Source: Candidatus Peregrinibacteria bacterium | Lineage (GTDB): Bacteria > Patescibacteriota > Gracilibacteria > UBA1369 > UM-FILTER-53-11 | Reading direction: 5' to 3' | Length of the DNA stretch: 64,000 nucleotides | Assembly: GCA_016186205.1 (NCBI GenBank) | Contig: JACPMA010000008.1 | Location: forward strand, 1-64,000 | Shown: one piece after another, positions 55,650 through 64,000 of the stretch | How positions within the stretch are numbered: position 1 is the first letter of the stretch | Layout of the letters: the number at the start of each line of letters is the position of its first letter | Notes under the pieces: generated by a model | Told to the model about the DNA's origin: nothing | What the model saw: the letters and a program-made list of their open reading frames with translations, nothing else | Database searches by the model: none | Translations under genes and position numbers: made by a program

Positions 55650-56567
55650 ATGAGACAACATAGACCCCTTCTAAAGAATACAGAAAAGCTGAAACGCGGG
55701 CTCGCCCAGATGCTTAAAGGAGGTGTAATCATGGATGTGGTTACGTCGGATCAGGCAAAGATTGCTGAAGCAGCTGGCGCGGTTGCAGTTATGGCGCTCG
55801 AGCGGGTGCCGGCCGATATTCGCAAACAAGGAGGTGTTGCTCGCATGTCTGATCCTAAATTAATACGTGCGATCATGAAAGCTGTTTCAATTCCTGTTAT
55901 GGCAAAAGTGCGCATCGGGCATTTTGTCGAAGCGCAAATTCTGGAAGCGCTCGGGGTTGATTATATTGATGAATCTGAAGTTTTGACGCCGGCGGATGAA
56001 GAATTTCATATAGCGAAAGAAAAATTTCGCGTGCCATTTGTGTGCGGAGCGCGCGATTTGGGCGAGGCTCTGCGGAGAATTGCGGAAGGCGCATCAATGA
56101 TTCGCACAAAAGGGGAGGCGGGAACTGGAAATGTGGTGGAGGCAGTAAGGCATATGCGGCGAATTACTGGCGAAATAAAAGAGCTTCAGGAAAAATGGAA
56201 TTTTCTAAAAGGAGCGCGCAAAATTTTTATGTTCAAGAAAAAGGCTGAAAGTTTGCGCGTGCCAGTCGAACTGGTCGAATTGGTTGCCATGCACGGCAAG
56301 CTGCCTGTGGTAAATTTCGCTGCCGGCGGAATTGCAACGCCGTCCGATGCCGCGCTCATGATGCAGCTTGGCGCTGAAGGAGTTTTTGTCGGTTCTGGAA
56401 TTTTTAAGTCGGAAAATCCTCAAAAACGCGCACGCGCCATAGTTGAGGCTGTGCTCCATTTTGATAATCCGGATATTATTGCAAAAGTTTCCGAAGGGCT
56501 CGGTATCGCCATGGAAAGTTACGAAATCGAAAAACTCGACCAGCTCTACGCGAAGCGGGGGATTTAA
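55650..56567 (+). CDS. pdxS: pyridoxal 5'-phosphate synthase subunit PdxS
   Basis: PdxS makes PLP from ribose 5-phosphate, glyceraldehyde 3-phosphate and ammonia supplied by PdxT. The TIM-barrel motifs are clear: [101 protein letters not shown] and [36 protein letters not shown]. Unusually, pdxT is 2.5 kb away, separated by a minus-strand transporter operon. The stop overlaps the convergent NRAMP gene by 4 bp. Confidence 0.97.
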   Translation: MRQHRPLLKNTEKLKRGLAQMLKGGVIMDVVTSDQAKIAEAAGAVAVMALERVPADIRKQGGVARMSDPKLIRAIMKAVSIPVMAKVRIGHFVEAQILEALGVDYIDESEVLTPADEEFHIAKEKFRVPFVCGARDLGEALRRIAEGASMIRTKGEAGTGNVVEAVRHMRRITGEIKELQEKWNFLKGARKIFMFKKKAESLRVPVELVELVAMHGKLPVVNFAAGGIATPSDAALMMQLGAEGVFVGSGIFKSENPQKRARAIVEAVLHFDNPDIIAKVSEGLGIAMESYEIEKLDQLYAKRGI

Positions 56568-57790
56568 AAAACTTCAGCAAAACTATTTACAACCAACACG
56601 GCGCTTAATGCAATGAGCGCAACAACCGTAGTCCATGCGATAACATTATGCCACGGCTTATTTGTATAATGCCCCATGAGCCATTTTTTGTTTACGAGCA
56701 GCACAATGAAAATGAGCACCGGCGCCAGTAAAATGCCATTCACCACCTGCGCCGTGAGCATGACTTTTAAAAGCGGCGTCTGTGGAAAGAGCGCCGGAAT
56801 TGCGCCGAGAATAATAAGAACCGTAAAAATTCCGTTAAACCAAGGCGCCTCGCGGAAACTTTTGTTCACGCCTGATTCAAATCCAAGGCCTTCGCAGATG
56901 AAATAAGAAGTAGCGAGCGGGACAATCATAGCGCCGAGAATTGATGCGTTCAGCAAGCCGATCGCGAAGAGTATTTCCGCAAATTGTCCGGCAAATGGAA
57001 GAAGGGCCCGCGCTGCATCGGCGGCGGTTTCCACTCTGATGCCGTGAACAAAAAGCGTGGCTCCGGATGCCACCATAATAAAAAAAGCAACTGCGCCGGA
57101 AAGTATTGCTCCGATTCCAACGTCAAATTTCGTGTAGCGGTAATCCTCCGTCTTCACGCCTTTTTCTACAACCGATGATTGCAGAAAAAATTGCATCCAT
57201 GGCGTAATCGTCGTACCGATGACTCCAACAAGCATCAAAAGATAAGGTTTTGAAAATTCAAATGAAGGCCGCAATGTACCCTCAAAAACCTCGCCCCAAT
57301 TCGGACGCGCCAGAAAACCCGAAACAATGTAGGCGAAATAAAGAATGGCCGCGGCAAAAAATATTTTCTCCGCGGAACGGTATGTGCCTTTCGTAATAAC
57401 CCACCAAACGAGGAATGCGGCGATCGGCACGGATACGTATCGCGGAACGTCGAAAATTTCCATGCTTCCGGCGATGCCGGCAAATTCGGAAAGGATGGTT
57501 GAAAGATTTGCAATAAGCAATCCGATGAGCATGTAGAATGTGGTTTTTGCGCCGTATACTTCTCGTACAAGATCAGAAAGTCCTTTTCCGGAAACCACAC
57601 CCATGCGCGCGCACATTTCCTGAACGATAACGAGAACGAGTGTAATCGGAATCATCACCCAAAGAAGACGGTATCCGAAATGCGCTCCGGCTGCGGAATA
57701 AGTGGCTATGCCTCCGGCGTCATTTCCGACTGCGGCTGCAATAATGCCTGGGCCGATTAGCGCGAGAATTTTTAATGCGCGATGCTTCAT
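56564..57790 (-). CDS. NRAMP-type divalent metal transporter, non-canonical motifs
   Basis: About 11 membrane helices with NRAMP-like organisation. The first helix reads [30 protein letters not shown]; where classical NRAMP proteins have the metal-binding DPGN, this one has NDAG (residues 23-26). In the sixth helix the usual MPH is replaced by [13 protein letters not shown]. This suggests a different ion or mechanism within the NRAMP superfamily. It overlaps the upstream PRC-MgtE_N-CBS gene by 4 bp, so the two are one operon and the partner probably senses the ion. Confidence 0.87.
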   Translation of the reverse strand: MKHRALKILALIGPGIIAAAVGNDAGGIATYSAAGAHFGYRLLWVMIPITLVLVIVQEMCARMGVVSGKGLSDLVREVYGAKTTFYMLIGLLIANLSTILSEFAGIAGSMEIFDVPRYVSVPIAAFLVWWVITKGTYRSAEKIFFAAAILYFAYIVSGFLARPNWGEVFEGTLRPSFEFSKPYLLMLVGVIGTTITPWMQFFLQSSVVEKGVKTEDYRYTKFDVGIGAILSGAVAFFIMVASGATLFVHGIRVETAADAARALLPFAGQFAEILFAIGLLNASILGAMIVPLATSYFICEGLGFESGVNKSFREAPWFNGIFTVLIILGAIPALFPQTPLLKVMLTAQVVNGILLAPVLIFIVLLVNKKWLMGHYTNKPWHNVIAWTTVVALIALSAVLVVNSFAEVF

Positions 57791-59037
57791 GCTGCTGCTT
57801 TAAATAATGGCAAAATATCATCAACCGTAATAATGCCCTCGAGTTTCTTATTTTTCCCGACAACCGGAATGGCGATTAAATTGTACTTTGTGAATTTTGC
57901 AACGACTGATTTTGCATGTTCCCGACTCTTTGCAAAAACCGGCTTCCGTTTTATAAGAGAAGCCAGCGGCGTTTGAGGTTCGACAAAAATAAGTTCGCGG
58001 AGGGAAATTACACCCTCAAGGCCGCCTTCGCCATCAACAATATAAAGATAATAAATATATTCCGCCTGCTGGCCTTTGCTGCGAAGTTCCTTAAGCGCTT
58101 CTTCGGCAGTCAAAGTTTTTTGGAAAGCGACAAATTCAGTATTCATGAGGCTGCCTGCGGTATTTTTCCGGAACTTTAGCAATTCGTGAATGTCTTTTGA
58201 GTCAGAAGTGCGCATGGTTGCCAGCACATGCTGCATTCGGCGCCGCGGGAGTTCGGAAACGATGTCGGTTGCCGCATCAGGTGCAAGGCGTTCGAGAACT
58301 TGCGTTAGGGTTTCATCTTTCAATTTTCCGAGAATTTCTTTCCGCACTTCCGGATTTAATTCCGCAATGGTTTTTGCAACCGTATCGGTCGGCAATGCCT
58401 GCAGAATGGAAGTGCGTTCAAAGTGATCAAGGTCAGACATAATGTCTGCCAAATCAGCAGGATGCATTTGCTTTAATTGTTCTTGCGCGACCGTAAGAGT
58501 GATGTCATGACGGATGCGCGCCGGAAACGGATCAATGTATTTTGCCGGCACGAGGGTATTGGAAAAAGAACGTCGGAGGATTTGCGCGAGAGAAAGGGCC
58601 CATTGTTCTAATCCTATACGCCGGAGGAGCCCGCGCAGCCCGATATCGGCAGCCACCATAAAAAGCTCGTCTTTCACCGCAACAATTTTTAAATCATTCA
58701 CGCGCACAACGCGGTGATTTTCCGTATCGATGATTTGCTGATCGAGAATATCGCGCTTTAAACGGAGTTCATCTTCATCATAATCGATCGGCGCAATTTC
58801 AGCAAATTTTTTATTTACTTTTAAGCTTACCGGGTCGGCTTCTATGGAATGAATATCATGCCATGGAACAATAACGCGGTGTCCGTCGCGGGTGCGAATA
58901 CGCACTTTGGTTATAAGAAAATTCCCGTTCTGTCTTTTTACGATGAAATCGCGAAAATTTCCGTAGTATTTTTCGTCGATTGTGTAGACGGGTTTGCCAA
59001 TAAGCGTGGAAAAGAAAATTTCAGAGAAGAAAGCCAT
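57787..59037 (-). CDS. PRC-barrel, MgtE-N and CBS domain protein (partner of the transporter)
   Basis: The ORF's first 143 codons are antisense of pdxT; the real start is MAFFSEIFFSTLIGKPVYTIDEKYYGNF, giving 416 residues. PRC-barrel segments come first (GNFRDFIVKRQNGNFLITKVRIRTRDG...), then the MgtE intracellular N domain (LKQMHPADLADIMSDLDHFERTSILQALPTDTVAKTIAELNPEVRKEIL...VLERLAPDAATDIVSEL), then two CBS motifs (MNTEFVAFQKTLTAEEALKELRSKG... and SLIKRKPVFAKSREHAKSVVAKFTKYNLIAIPVVGKNKKLEGIITVDD). No membrane helices, so it is a cytoplasmic sensor rather than a channel. Confidence 0.9.
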   Translation of the reverse strand: MAFFSEIFFSTLIGKPVYTIDEKYYGNFRDFIVKRQNGNFLITKVRIRTRDGHRVIVPWHDIHSIEADPVSLKVNKKFAEIAPIDYDEDELRLKRDILDQQIIDTENHRVVRVNDLKIVAVKDELFMVAADIGLRGLLRRIGLEQWALSLAQILRRSFSNTLVPAKYIDPFPARIRHDITLTVAQEQLKQMHPADLADIMSDLDHFERTSILQALPTDTVAKTIAELNPEVRKEILGKLKDETLTQVLERLAPDAATDIVSELPRRRMQHVLATMRTSDSKDIHELLKFRKNTAGSLMNTEFVAFQKTLTAEEALKELRSKGQQAEYIYYLYIVDGEGGLEGVISLRELIFVEPQTPLASLIKRKPVFAKSREHAKSVVAKFTKYNLIAIPVVGKNKKLEGIITVDDILPLFKAAA

Positions 59038-59043
59038 AGATGA

Positions 59044-59071
59044 TTGCTTAATCTTATTTTCAAGGTAAAAT
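59044..59071 (+). promoter_or_regulatory. promoter of pdxT
   Basis: TTGCTT and TAAAAT are 16 bp apart. The GTG start is 6 nt after the -10 box, indicating a leaderless mRNA. Confidence 0.5.
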
Positions 59072-59077
59072 ATCGCC

Positions 59078-59683
59078 GTGTCAATAAAAAGTGTGCAAAT
59101 TGGCGTTTTAGACATCCAAGGCTCCGTAGAAGAACATTTGGCAATGCTTGGAAAAATAGGTGCGAGCGCTGTTGCTGTAAAAACAAAAAAGGATTTGGAT
59201 GAAGTCGACGGTCTTATTATTCCCGGCGGCGAATCTACCACTATCGGGAAATTAATGAAAAAATATAGACTGGATGAAGAAATTAAAAAGCGCGGAGATA
59301 CATTAACGATTTGGGGAAGCTGTGCAGGCGCAATTCTTCTCGCAAAAAAAATCCGCAATCGCAAACCGGATGCGCTTGGGTTGATGGATATCGAAATCGC
59401 ACGAAACGCATACGGCCGGCAAATTGACAGTTTTGAAACGAAGCTTTCGGTGCCGAGTTTGCGCAAGCAAAAAATCCCTGCGATTTTTATACGCGCACCA
59501 CGCGTGAAAAAGGCTTCTCCAAAAGTAAAAGTACTGGCAGAATACCGTGGGGAGCCGGTTATGCTACAGCAAGAAAATCTTCTTGCAACTATGTTTCACC
59601 CGGAGCTCACCAACGACCCCACGATCCACCGATATTTCCTTGAACTCGTAGCAACCTATGCCAAAAGTAAAAATGGATATTGA
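59078..59683 (+). CDS. pdxT: pyridoxal 5'-phosphate synthase glutaminase subunit PdxT
   Basis: PdxT releases ammonia from glutamine for PdxS. The class I glutaminase triad is present: C82 in IWGSCAGAILLA, H174 and E176 in ATMFHPELTND. PGGESTTIGKLMKK and the FIRAPRV segment are family features. Length 201. The start is a GTG 6 nt after a -10 box. It shares 26 bp with folE, which suggests coupled translation. Confidence 0.95.
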   Translation: MSIKSVQIGVLDIQGSVEEHLAMLGKIGASAVAVKTKKDLDEVDGLIIPGGESTTIGKLMKKYRLDEEIKKRGDTLTIWGSCAGAILLAKKIRNRKPDALGLMDIEIARNAYGRQIDSFETKLSVPSLRKQKIPAIFIRAPRVKKASPKVKVLAEYRGEPVMLQQENLLATMFHPELTNDPTIHRYFLELVATYAKSKNGY

Positions 59684-60218
59684 GGAAGCCGTCAAGGCGC
59701 TCATCGCCTCCCTCGGTGAAAGCGTTTCAAGTCAACAGCTCTCTAAAACGCCGACGCGCGTGGCACGGGCTTTTGAAAAAGTTTTTTCAGGCTATGGGAG
59801 GGACCCGCAGGCGCTCCTCACGGTTTTTGAAGATGAGCACTACGATGAAATGATTGTTGTAAAAGACATTGAATTCTACTCAACATGCAGCCATCACCTC
59901 CTCCCGTTTTTTGGAAAAGCGCACATCGGCTATATTCCGAATGGAAAAATCATCGGCCTCTCAAAAATGCCGCGCCTCGTAGAAATTTACTCACGACGAT
60001 TGCAGGTCCAAGAACAACTCACCATGGAAATCGCCCGAGCCCTCAAGGATCTCGTGCATCCGAAAGGGGTGGGCGTTGTGCTTGAAGCAAAACATCTTTG
60101 CATGATGGCCCGCGGCGTGGAAAAACAAGGAAGCCAAGTTGTGACATCGTCGATGATGGGGCTGTTTAAGAAAAATTTGAATACGCGCAGCGAATTTTTA
60201 AAATTAATTGGAAAATAA
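59658..60218 (+). CDS. folE: GTP cyclohydrolase I (FolE)
   Basis: FolE opens the GTP ring to make dihydroneopterin triphosphate, the first step to folate. The zinc ligands are C77, H80 and C148 (STCSHHLLPFFGKAHIGYIPNGK and AKHLCMMARGVEKQGSQVVTS). KTPTRVARAFEKVFSGY is the usual N-terminal segment. The start is either this ATG or the ATG five codons later. It overlaps recR by one base. Confidence 0.97.
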   Translation: MPKVKMDIEEAVKALIASLGESVSSQQLSKTPTRVARAFEKVFSGYGRDPQALLTVFEDEHYDEMIVVKDIEFYSTCSHHLLPFFGKAHIGYIPNGKIIGLSKMPRLVEIYSRRLQVQEQLTMEIARALKDLVHPKGVGVVLEAKHLCMMARGVEKQGSQVVTSSMMGLFKKNLNTRSEFLKLIGK

Positions 60219-60844
60219 TGCTTCCGAAATCTCTACAAAAACTCATTGATGCTTTTGCAAAACTTCCAGGCGTAGGGAAGAAAACCGCCCAGCGGTACGC
60301 ATATTTTCTACTGCGTTCGCACCGGTCTCTTTCAAGAGATATCGGCGAATCGCTTCTTCATCTTCAGGAAAATATCGCATTGTGCCGTGAGTGTTATATG
60401 ATTTCCGAGGCAGCGCTTCCCGGTAGCGCTTCACTTTGTTCGATTTGCATCAATCCGCGGCGCGATCAATCCACCGTCTGTGTTGTGGAACATGTTTTTG
60501 ATGCTGAAGCGATTGAGCGGTCAGGGGAGTATCGCGGCGTATACCATGTTCTGCACGGCCGCATTGCTCCGCTCGATAACGTGACGCCGGACGATCTCAA
60601 AATAAAAGAACTGCTCATGCGCATTAAAAGAATCAATGGAAAAGGCGGTGCGCTTGAGATTATCCTTGCGACAAATCCAAGCAGCGAGGGTGAAACAACG
60701 GCTTTTTATATTCAAAAACTTTTAAAACCGCTCGGCATAAAACTGACGCGAATCGCCACCGGCATTCCGGTTGGAGCGGATTTAGAATATGCCGATGAAT
60801 TGACGCTTGCGCGCGCGCTCAAAGGAAGACAAAATTACGAGTGA
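60218..60844 (+). CDS. recR: recombination protein RecR
   Basis: RecR works with RecO and RecF to load RecA at gaps. The HhH region (LIDAFAKLPGVGKKTAQRYAYFLL), the zinc finger (C56, C59, C74, C77) and the Toprim domain (TVCVVEHVFDAEAIERSGEYRGVYHVLHGRIAPLDNV...LEIILATNPSSEGETTAFYI) are all present. The start overlaps the folE stop as TAATG, and the last 10 bp overlap convergent ispE. Length 208. Confidence 0.97.
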   Translation: MLPKSLQKLIDAFAKLPGVGKKTAQRYAYFLLRSHRSLSRDIGESLLHLQENIALCRECYMISEAALPGSASLCSICINPRRDQSTVCVVEHVFDAEAIERSGEYRGVYHVLHGRIAPLDNVTPDDLKIKELLMRIKRINGKGGALEIILATNPSSEGETTAFYIQKLLKPLGIKLTRIATGIPVGADLEYADELTLARALKGRQNYE

Positions 60845-61650
60845 ATTCTTATAAGTGCGCCTCCGGATCCGCAAAGCATGACTTTTCCGGATTTTCCGGC
60901 CTCGATTTTTTGTTTTATTTCGGCCAATTCCGGATATTTTCCAAAGACGAATTCCTCAAAATCATTATGGAGATTTTTGAAAATGCCTTTTGAATCACCA
61001 ACTTTCAGGGCCGCAATAAATCTTTTGGTTTTTTCCGTATTTTTTCCGCAACGAGCTAAATCAATATGTTCGTATGCCCAGCGAGATGAAATTTCGACGC
61101 CAGTTTCAATAACCTCAAAACGGATATTTTCTGGCAGCGATGGTAAAGGAGTAATTTTTTCTCCGAAATGCTCACCGAGAACCGTGCCGTTGTAAAAGAA
61201 AAACCTGCAATCCATGCCGATTTGGTCCGCAAGTCCATGGAGAAAACATCCTTCGCGATGACGGCCGTCGCAACACGAAATACTCCAAAGCGCCGCAAGC
61301 GCTTCTAAGACGGCCGCAGCATTGCTTGCGCCTCCGCCGAGTCCGCTCATGATGGGTATTTTCTTTTTGATAAAAATTCTCGCACCGCCTAAAATGCGTG
61401 TGTACTGTTTCAGCAGTACGGCCGCCTTGTAGACCGTATTGGTTTCATCACAAGGAACTTTTTTATTATCGCATTCAACTACTATGCGGTCGTCATTGCA
61501 GGGTTCAATGATAATTTCATCCCGCGGCTCCGACAGTTGATGAAAAACTGTCCGTATTTCATGGTATCCGGACGGAGTTTTACCTAAAATATCCAGAGCT
61601 AAATTGACTTTTGGATACGAAAATACAGAAATAACAGATTTACTTGACAT
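60835..61650 (-). CDS. ispE: 4-diphosphocytidyl-2-C-methyl-D-erythritol kinase (IspE)
   Basis: IspE phosphorylates CDP-methylerythritol in the MEP isoprenoid pathway. GHMP-kinase marks: YPKVNLALDILGKTPSGYHEIRTVFHQL with the catalytic Lys, KKIPIMSGLGGGASNAAAVLEAL as the ATP-binding loop, and VMLCGSGGALI at the end. Length 271. Together with ispDF 2 kb away, the MEP pathway is well represented. Confidence 0.95.
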   Translation of the reverse strand: MSSKSVISVFSYPKVNLALDILGKTPSGYHEIRTVFHQLSEPRDEIIIEPCNDDRIVVECDNKKVPCDETNTVYKAAVLLKQYTRILGGARIFIKKKIPIMSGLGGGASNAAAVLEALAALWSISCCDGRHREGCFLHGLADQIGMDCRFFFYNGTVLGEHFGEKITPLPSLPENIRFEVIETGVEISSRWAYEHIDLARCGKNTEKTKRFIAALKVGDSKGIFKNLHNDFEEFVFGKYPELAEIKQKIEAGKSGKVMLCGSGGALIRIHS

Positions 61651-61702
61651 ATTACAAAAAAGATGAAAGAATGGCGCCCTTATCTATTAAACATCCTATC
61701 AT

Positions 61703-62917
61703 ATGCCTTCAGTGCCTCCGGAAGAACCCGCAGCAGCAAGAACATTTACGCCTGATGAATTATATCAATTGGCTAGCCAAGCTGAACTTTCTGAAAGGGC
61801 AGCCAGAGCTTATCCGAACCGCTTTTCAGTAGCAGATATTATTCACTTGGCCAGATGCAAAGTTTCTGCAAAAAAAGCAGCAGCATATCAGAGAGGTTTA
61901 AGAGCCGAAGAAATAATTCGGTTGGTTGAGGTAAAAGTTTCACCTGATGTCGTTGCGGCATATCCACATTCTTCAACCGTGCAAGAAATTATCGCTTTTG
62001 TTCATGGAAGAATAGGAGCAGAAATGGCTGGAGAATATCCGGAACGTTTCGGCGAAAATGCAAGAATAATTTTAGCTCAACAAGGCATACAGCCGACCGT
62101 GGCGGCGAGTTATGCAGTACGATTTAGCGCCGTTGATATTGCTTTATTGTACGCCGCCAAAATTCGCCCTGCAGAAGCCGCTTTGTTTCCGCAGCGCATT
62201 ACCGGTGAAGAAATTCTTGCTTTTGTACAAAACAATATTACGGAACCGGAAGTCAGCGGCTATCCGGCACGGTTTTCAGGAAAAGAAATACTCGAGTTTA
62301 TTAAAAACGGTGTGCCTGCAATAGAAACAGCGGCTTATTCACAGCTTGTTAATGCAAAACTCATCACGCAACTTCATCAAGCAGAAATTTTACCGAGCGA
62401 AGCCAATCCATATTTGGAGATTATAGGCCGGTTGCATCCGATGTTGCTTGACTATTCCGATTCCATCGCCGCTCTCGTTATTCAATGTGTAAAAAAGAAT
62501 GCGCCTTTGGCAACAGTAGATGCATATTGTAAAACTGATATTGCCAGCGCCACTGAACTTATAAAAGCAGGTGTTACTCCGGAGCAAGCGTCTCAATATG
62601 AAGGATTTAGCGGTTATGATATTGCTCAACTTGTAAAAGCAAATGTTCCGCCTGGTGTAGCTGCAAAATACCCATCATCTTACCGCGGGGAAGCTATTGC
62701 ATTATGCTTTAAGAATGGAGTTATACCTGGCGAGGCGCCTCCAGAATTTTTTGGAAGATTTGACGGCAATGAAGCAGTGGCTTTATTGAAAGCGCATGTA
62801 TCTATTAGTGATGCTCTTTCTTATTCACCACGATTTTCAGGAGGTCAAATTGTCCGTTTTGTTCAAATAGGATTAGACGCTGATGCTGCGGATGCGTCTG
62901 ATCCAGAAATGGATTAA
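61703..62917 (+). CDS. protein made of about fourteen 25-residue repeats
   Basis: From about residue 15 to the end the sequence divides into units of 25 residues with the pattern YPxRFSxxEIxxFVKxGIxPxxAAx, for example YPNRFSVADIIHLARCKVSAKKAAA, YPARFSGKEILEFIKNGVPAIETAA and YSPRFSGGQIVRFVQIGLDADAADA. One unit near the middle carries a 13-residue insertion. Each unit fits two short helices, so an alpha-solenoid is likely. No signal peptide or membrane segment is seen. I recognise no known family; a protein- or nucleic-acid-binding scaffold is possible. Confidence 0.8.
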   Translation: MPSVPPEEPAAARTFTPDELYQLASQAELSERAARAYPNRFSVADIIHLARCKVSAKKAAAYQRGLRAEEIIRLVEVKVSPDVVAAYPHSSTVQEIIAFVHGRIGAEMAGEYPERFGENARIILAQQGIQPTVAASYAVRFSAVDIALLYAAKIRPAEAALFPQRITGEEILAFVQNNITEPEVSGYPARFSGKEILEFIKNGVPAIETAAYSQLVNAKLITQLHQAEILPSEANPYLEIIGRLHPMLLDYSDSIAALVIQCVKKNAPLATVDAYCKTDIASATELIKAGVTPEQASQYEGFSGYDIAQLVKANVPPGVAAKYPSSYRGEAIALCFKNGVIPGEAPPEFFGRFDGNEAVALLKAHVSISDALSYSPRFSGGQIVRFVQIGLDADAADASDPEMD

Positions 62918-62933
62918 TGTAGATTCTGCAAAA

Positions 62934-64000
62934 TTATTCCAAAAGCACTGCTGCTTGGCAGCGGATTGCTTTGCCGCGGCCGAATGGAGTAAGTGATTTT
63001 CCGGAAGTTGCCGTAATGCCGATGCGTTCTTGCGGGATTTTTAGAAGTTTTCCGAGGCTTTTTTTAAATGCATTGGCGAGCGGATCTATTTTAGGCCGGC
63101 TTGCCTCAATGGCAATGCTGCAATTTTTAATACTGCGATGGGAATGATAGAGTTCATTCATTATTTTTTGAAGATAAACGCGGCTGTCGCGAATGCCGTT
63201 TTTACACATTCGTGTGGCGTAAGTGCCGAGTGAGCCTTTTCCCAAAGCGCTTGCGAGCGCATTACAAAGCGCATGGAGCACAACATCTCCATCCGAATCC
63301 GCCTCAAGCGCCGGCAAATTTTTGATTTTAACTCCTCCCAAAGTTAAAAAACCATCAACCTTAAATTCATGACTGTCTTCACCAATGCCAACCGCAATCG
63401 CTGTATCTGGCAAATCATCGGGTGTTGTAATTTTTTTATTGCGCGGCGATGCTAAAACGACGCCTGTTTTCTTTCCGGCGGATTCCAAAACCGATAAATC
63501 ATCCGTATAGTCGGCCTTTTGAGGGGCTTTTTTAACGACTTCCATAAATTCGCCAGCGCGAACGACTTGCGGAGTTTCCATTTCCCAAAGTTGAGTCCGC
63601 GGCAACGTGTGGTGCACTGTGCGGTCGGGGTTAATTTGTTTGATGGTTGAGACAACCGGACGGCCGACGCCAACTCCACTGAATCTCATTCGTTTTAGCG
63701 TGTTAATACATTGATACAACTCTTTTTGTGTGGCGTACGGATTGACTGCATTGTGGATGACGAGGTGACGGATGGTAGTGGACGGTTGCGGATATCGGCG
63801 AATGGCATGGATGGCTTTTTTAACTGATTCAAAACGTGTTTTGCCGCCGAGCACGATTTTTTTTACTTTCCGAAAAGATTCATCGTGCACGAGTTTTTCA
63901 ATGCGTTTTTTATTTGAGGAATTGGCGGCAATAAAAATTTCATCAACGTAACGTGATTCATTTAAAAATTGAAGCGCATAAAAAATAATCGGCTTCCCGT
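62934..64000 (-). CDS. ispDF: bifunctional IspD/IspF (MEP pathway), N terminus outside the window
   Basis: IspD joins CTP to methylerythritol phosphate; IspF cyclises the phosphorylated product. The reading frame stays open to the window edge (GKPIIFYALQFLNESRYVDEIFIAANSSNKKRIEKL), so the ATG-proximal part is missing. IspD features include HNAVNPYATQKEL (from the HDAARP motif, changed here) and LPRTQLWEMETPQVV. The IspF domain has VGIGEDSHEF with the metal Asp and His, LEADSDGDVVLHALCNAL and ITATSGKSLTPFGRGKAIRCQAAVLLE. The nearby ispE supplies the middle step. Confidence 0.94.
   Translation of the reverse strand, partial: GKPIIFYALQFLNESRYVDEIFIAANSSNKKRIEKLVHDESFRKVKKIVLGGKTRFESVKKAIHAIRRYPQPSTTIRHLVIHNAVNPYATQKELYQCINTLKRMRFSGVGVGRPVVSTIKQINPDRTVHHTLPRTQLWEMETPQVVRAGEFMEVVKKAPQKADYTDDLSVLESAGKKTGVVLASPRNKKITTPDDLPDTAIAVGIGEDSHEFKVDGFLTLGGVKIKNLPALEADSDGDVVLHALCNALASALGKGSLGTYATRMCKNGIRDSRVYLQKIMNELYHSHRSIKNCSIAIEASRPKIDPLANAFKKSLGKLLKIPQERIGITATSGKSLTPFGRGKAIRCQAAVLLE

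Noticed and set aside
59038-59466. N-terminal extension of the PRC-MgtE_N-CBS protein
   Set aside because: It is antisense to pdxT; domain homology starts at the internal ATG.

Overview
The window looks like a stretch of chromosome from a candidate-phylum (Patescibacteria/CPR) bacterium, and I lean toward the Peregrinibacteria/Peribacteria side. That placement is inference. It rests on compact gene packing with 1-4 bp overlaps, isolated tRNA genes with encoded CCA, an SLH-domain S-layer-like protein, a small TrbC/VirB2-type pilin of the kind common in Patescibacteria, a mostly complete biosynthetic gene set and a class I lysyl-tRNA synthetase. TGA is a real stop here (murA, PPDK and others end with it), so the Gracilibacteria UGA=Gly code does not apply.

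Layout. 1-6 kb: end of a ComEC-like gene, murA, proA, NAD(P)HX dehydratase, a YfiH/laccase-domain gene, proC and a glycosyltransferase. 6-8.5 kb: metK overlapping ahcY. 8.5-21 kb: cell-surface block with a secreted Gly-linker protein, a MopE-like Cys-rich lipoprotein, an O-antigen-ligase-like protein with two TPR membrane proteins, and a 1714-residue SLH protein. 21-33 kb: dnaJ, five tRNA genes (Glu, Lys, Tyr, Thr, Pro), glutamate dehydrogenase, PPDK, YqeY, murB, pilin, PRC-barrel protein, ybeY, two HTH/coiled-coil proteins and a DUF881 pair. 34-45 kb: a gene-free, hairpin-rich 0.56 kb region, murI, guaA with a duplicated 5' relic, mscS, a broken gene, a zinc carboxypeptidase, a class I LysRS with a C-terminal B3/B4-like domain, and dnaB. 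45-64 kb: a roughly 205-nt hairpin RNA candidate, hydrolase, aminotransferase, yraN, comM with a vapBC-type pair, carB, pdxS/pdxT, an NRAMP-type transporter with a PRC-MgtE_N-CBS partner, folE, recR, ispE, a protein built of 25-residue repeats, and ispDF.

The genes cover peptidoglycan precursors (murA, murB, murI), proline (proA, proC), the methyl cycle (metK, ahcY), PLP (pdxS/T), MEP isoprenoids (ispE, ispDF), GMP and pyrimidine entry (guaA, carB), ammonia assimilation and PEP/pyruvate conversion, and surface-layer assembly.

The most unusual signal is a set of short palindromic repeats that sit inside conserved protein genes without breaking the frame. A roughly 55-nt double-hairpin element lies in the same codon phase in the YfiH-family gene and in proC, and adds the same peptide core (INCLASLRLGL) to both. 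A third copy forms the leader of gdhA and a 21-nt fragment lies near 30.9 kb. Two other short repeat families are inserted in ahcY, in proC and at the 3' ends of PPDK and a secreted-protein gene. Other items worth testing are the LysRS-B3/B4 fusion, the long hairpin RNA, the truncated proA, the guaA relic, a gene broken at a C7 tract plus one in-frame TGA, and a small ORF fitted exactly between two tRNAs.
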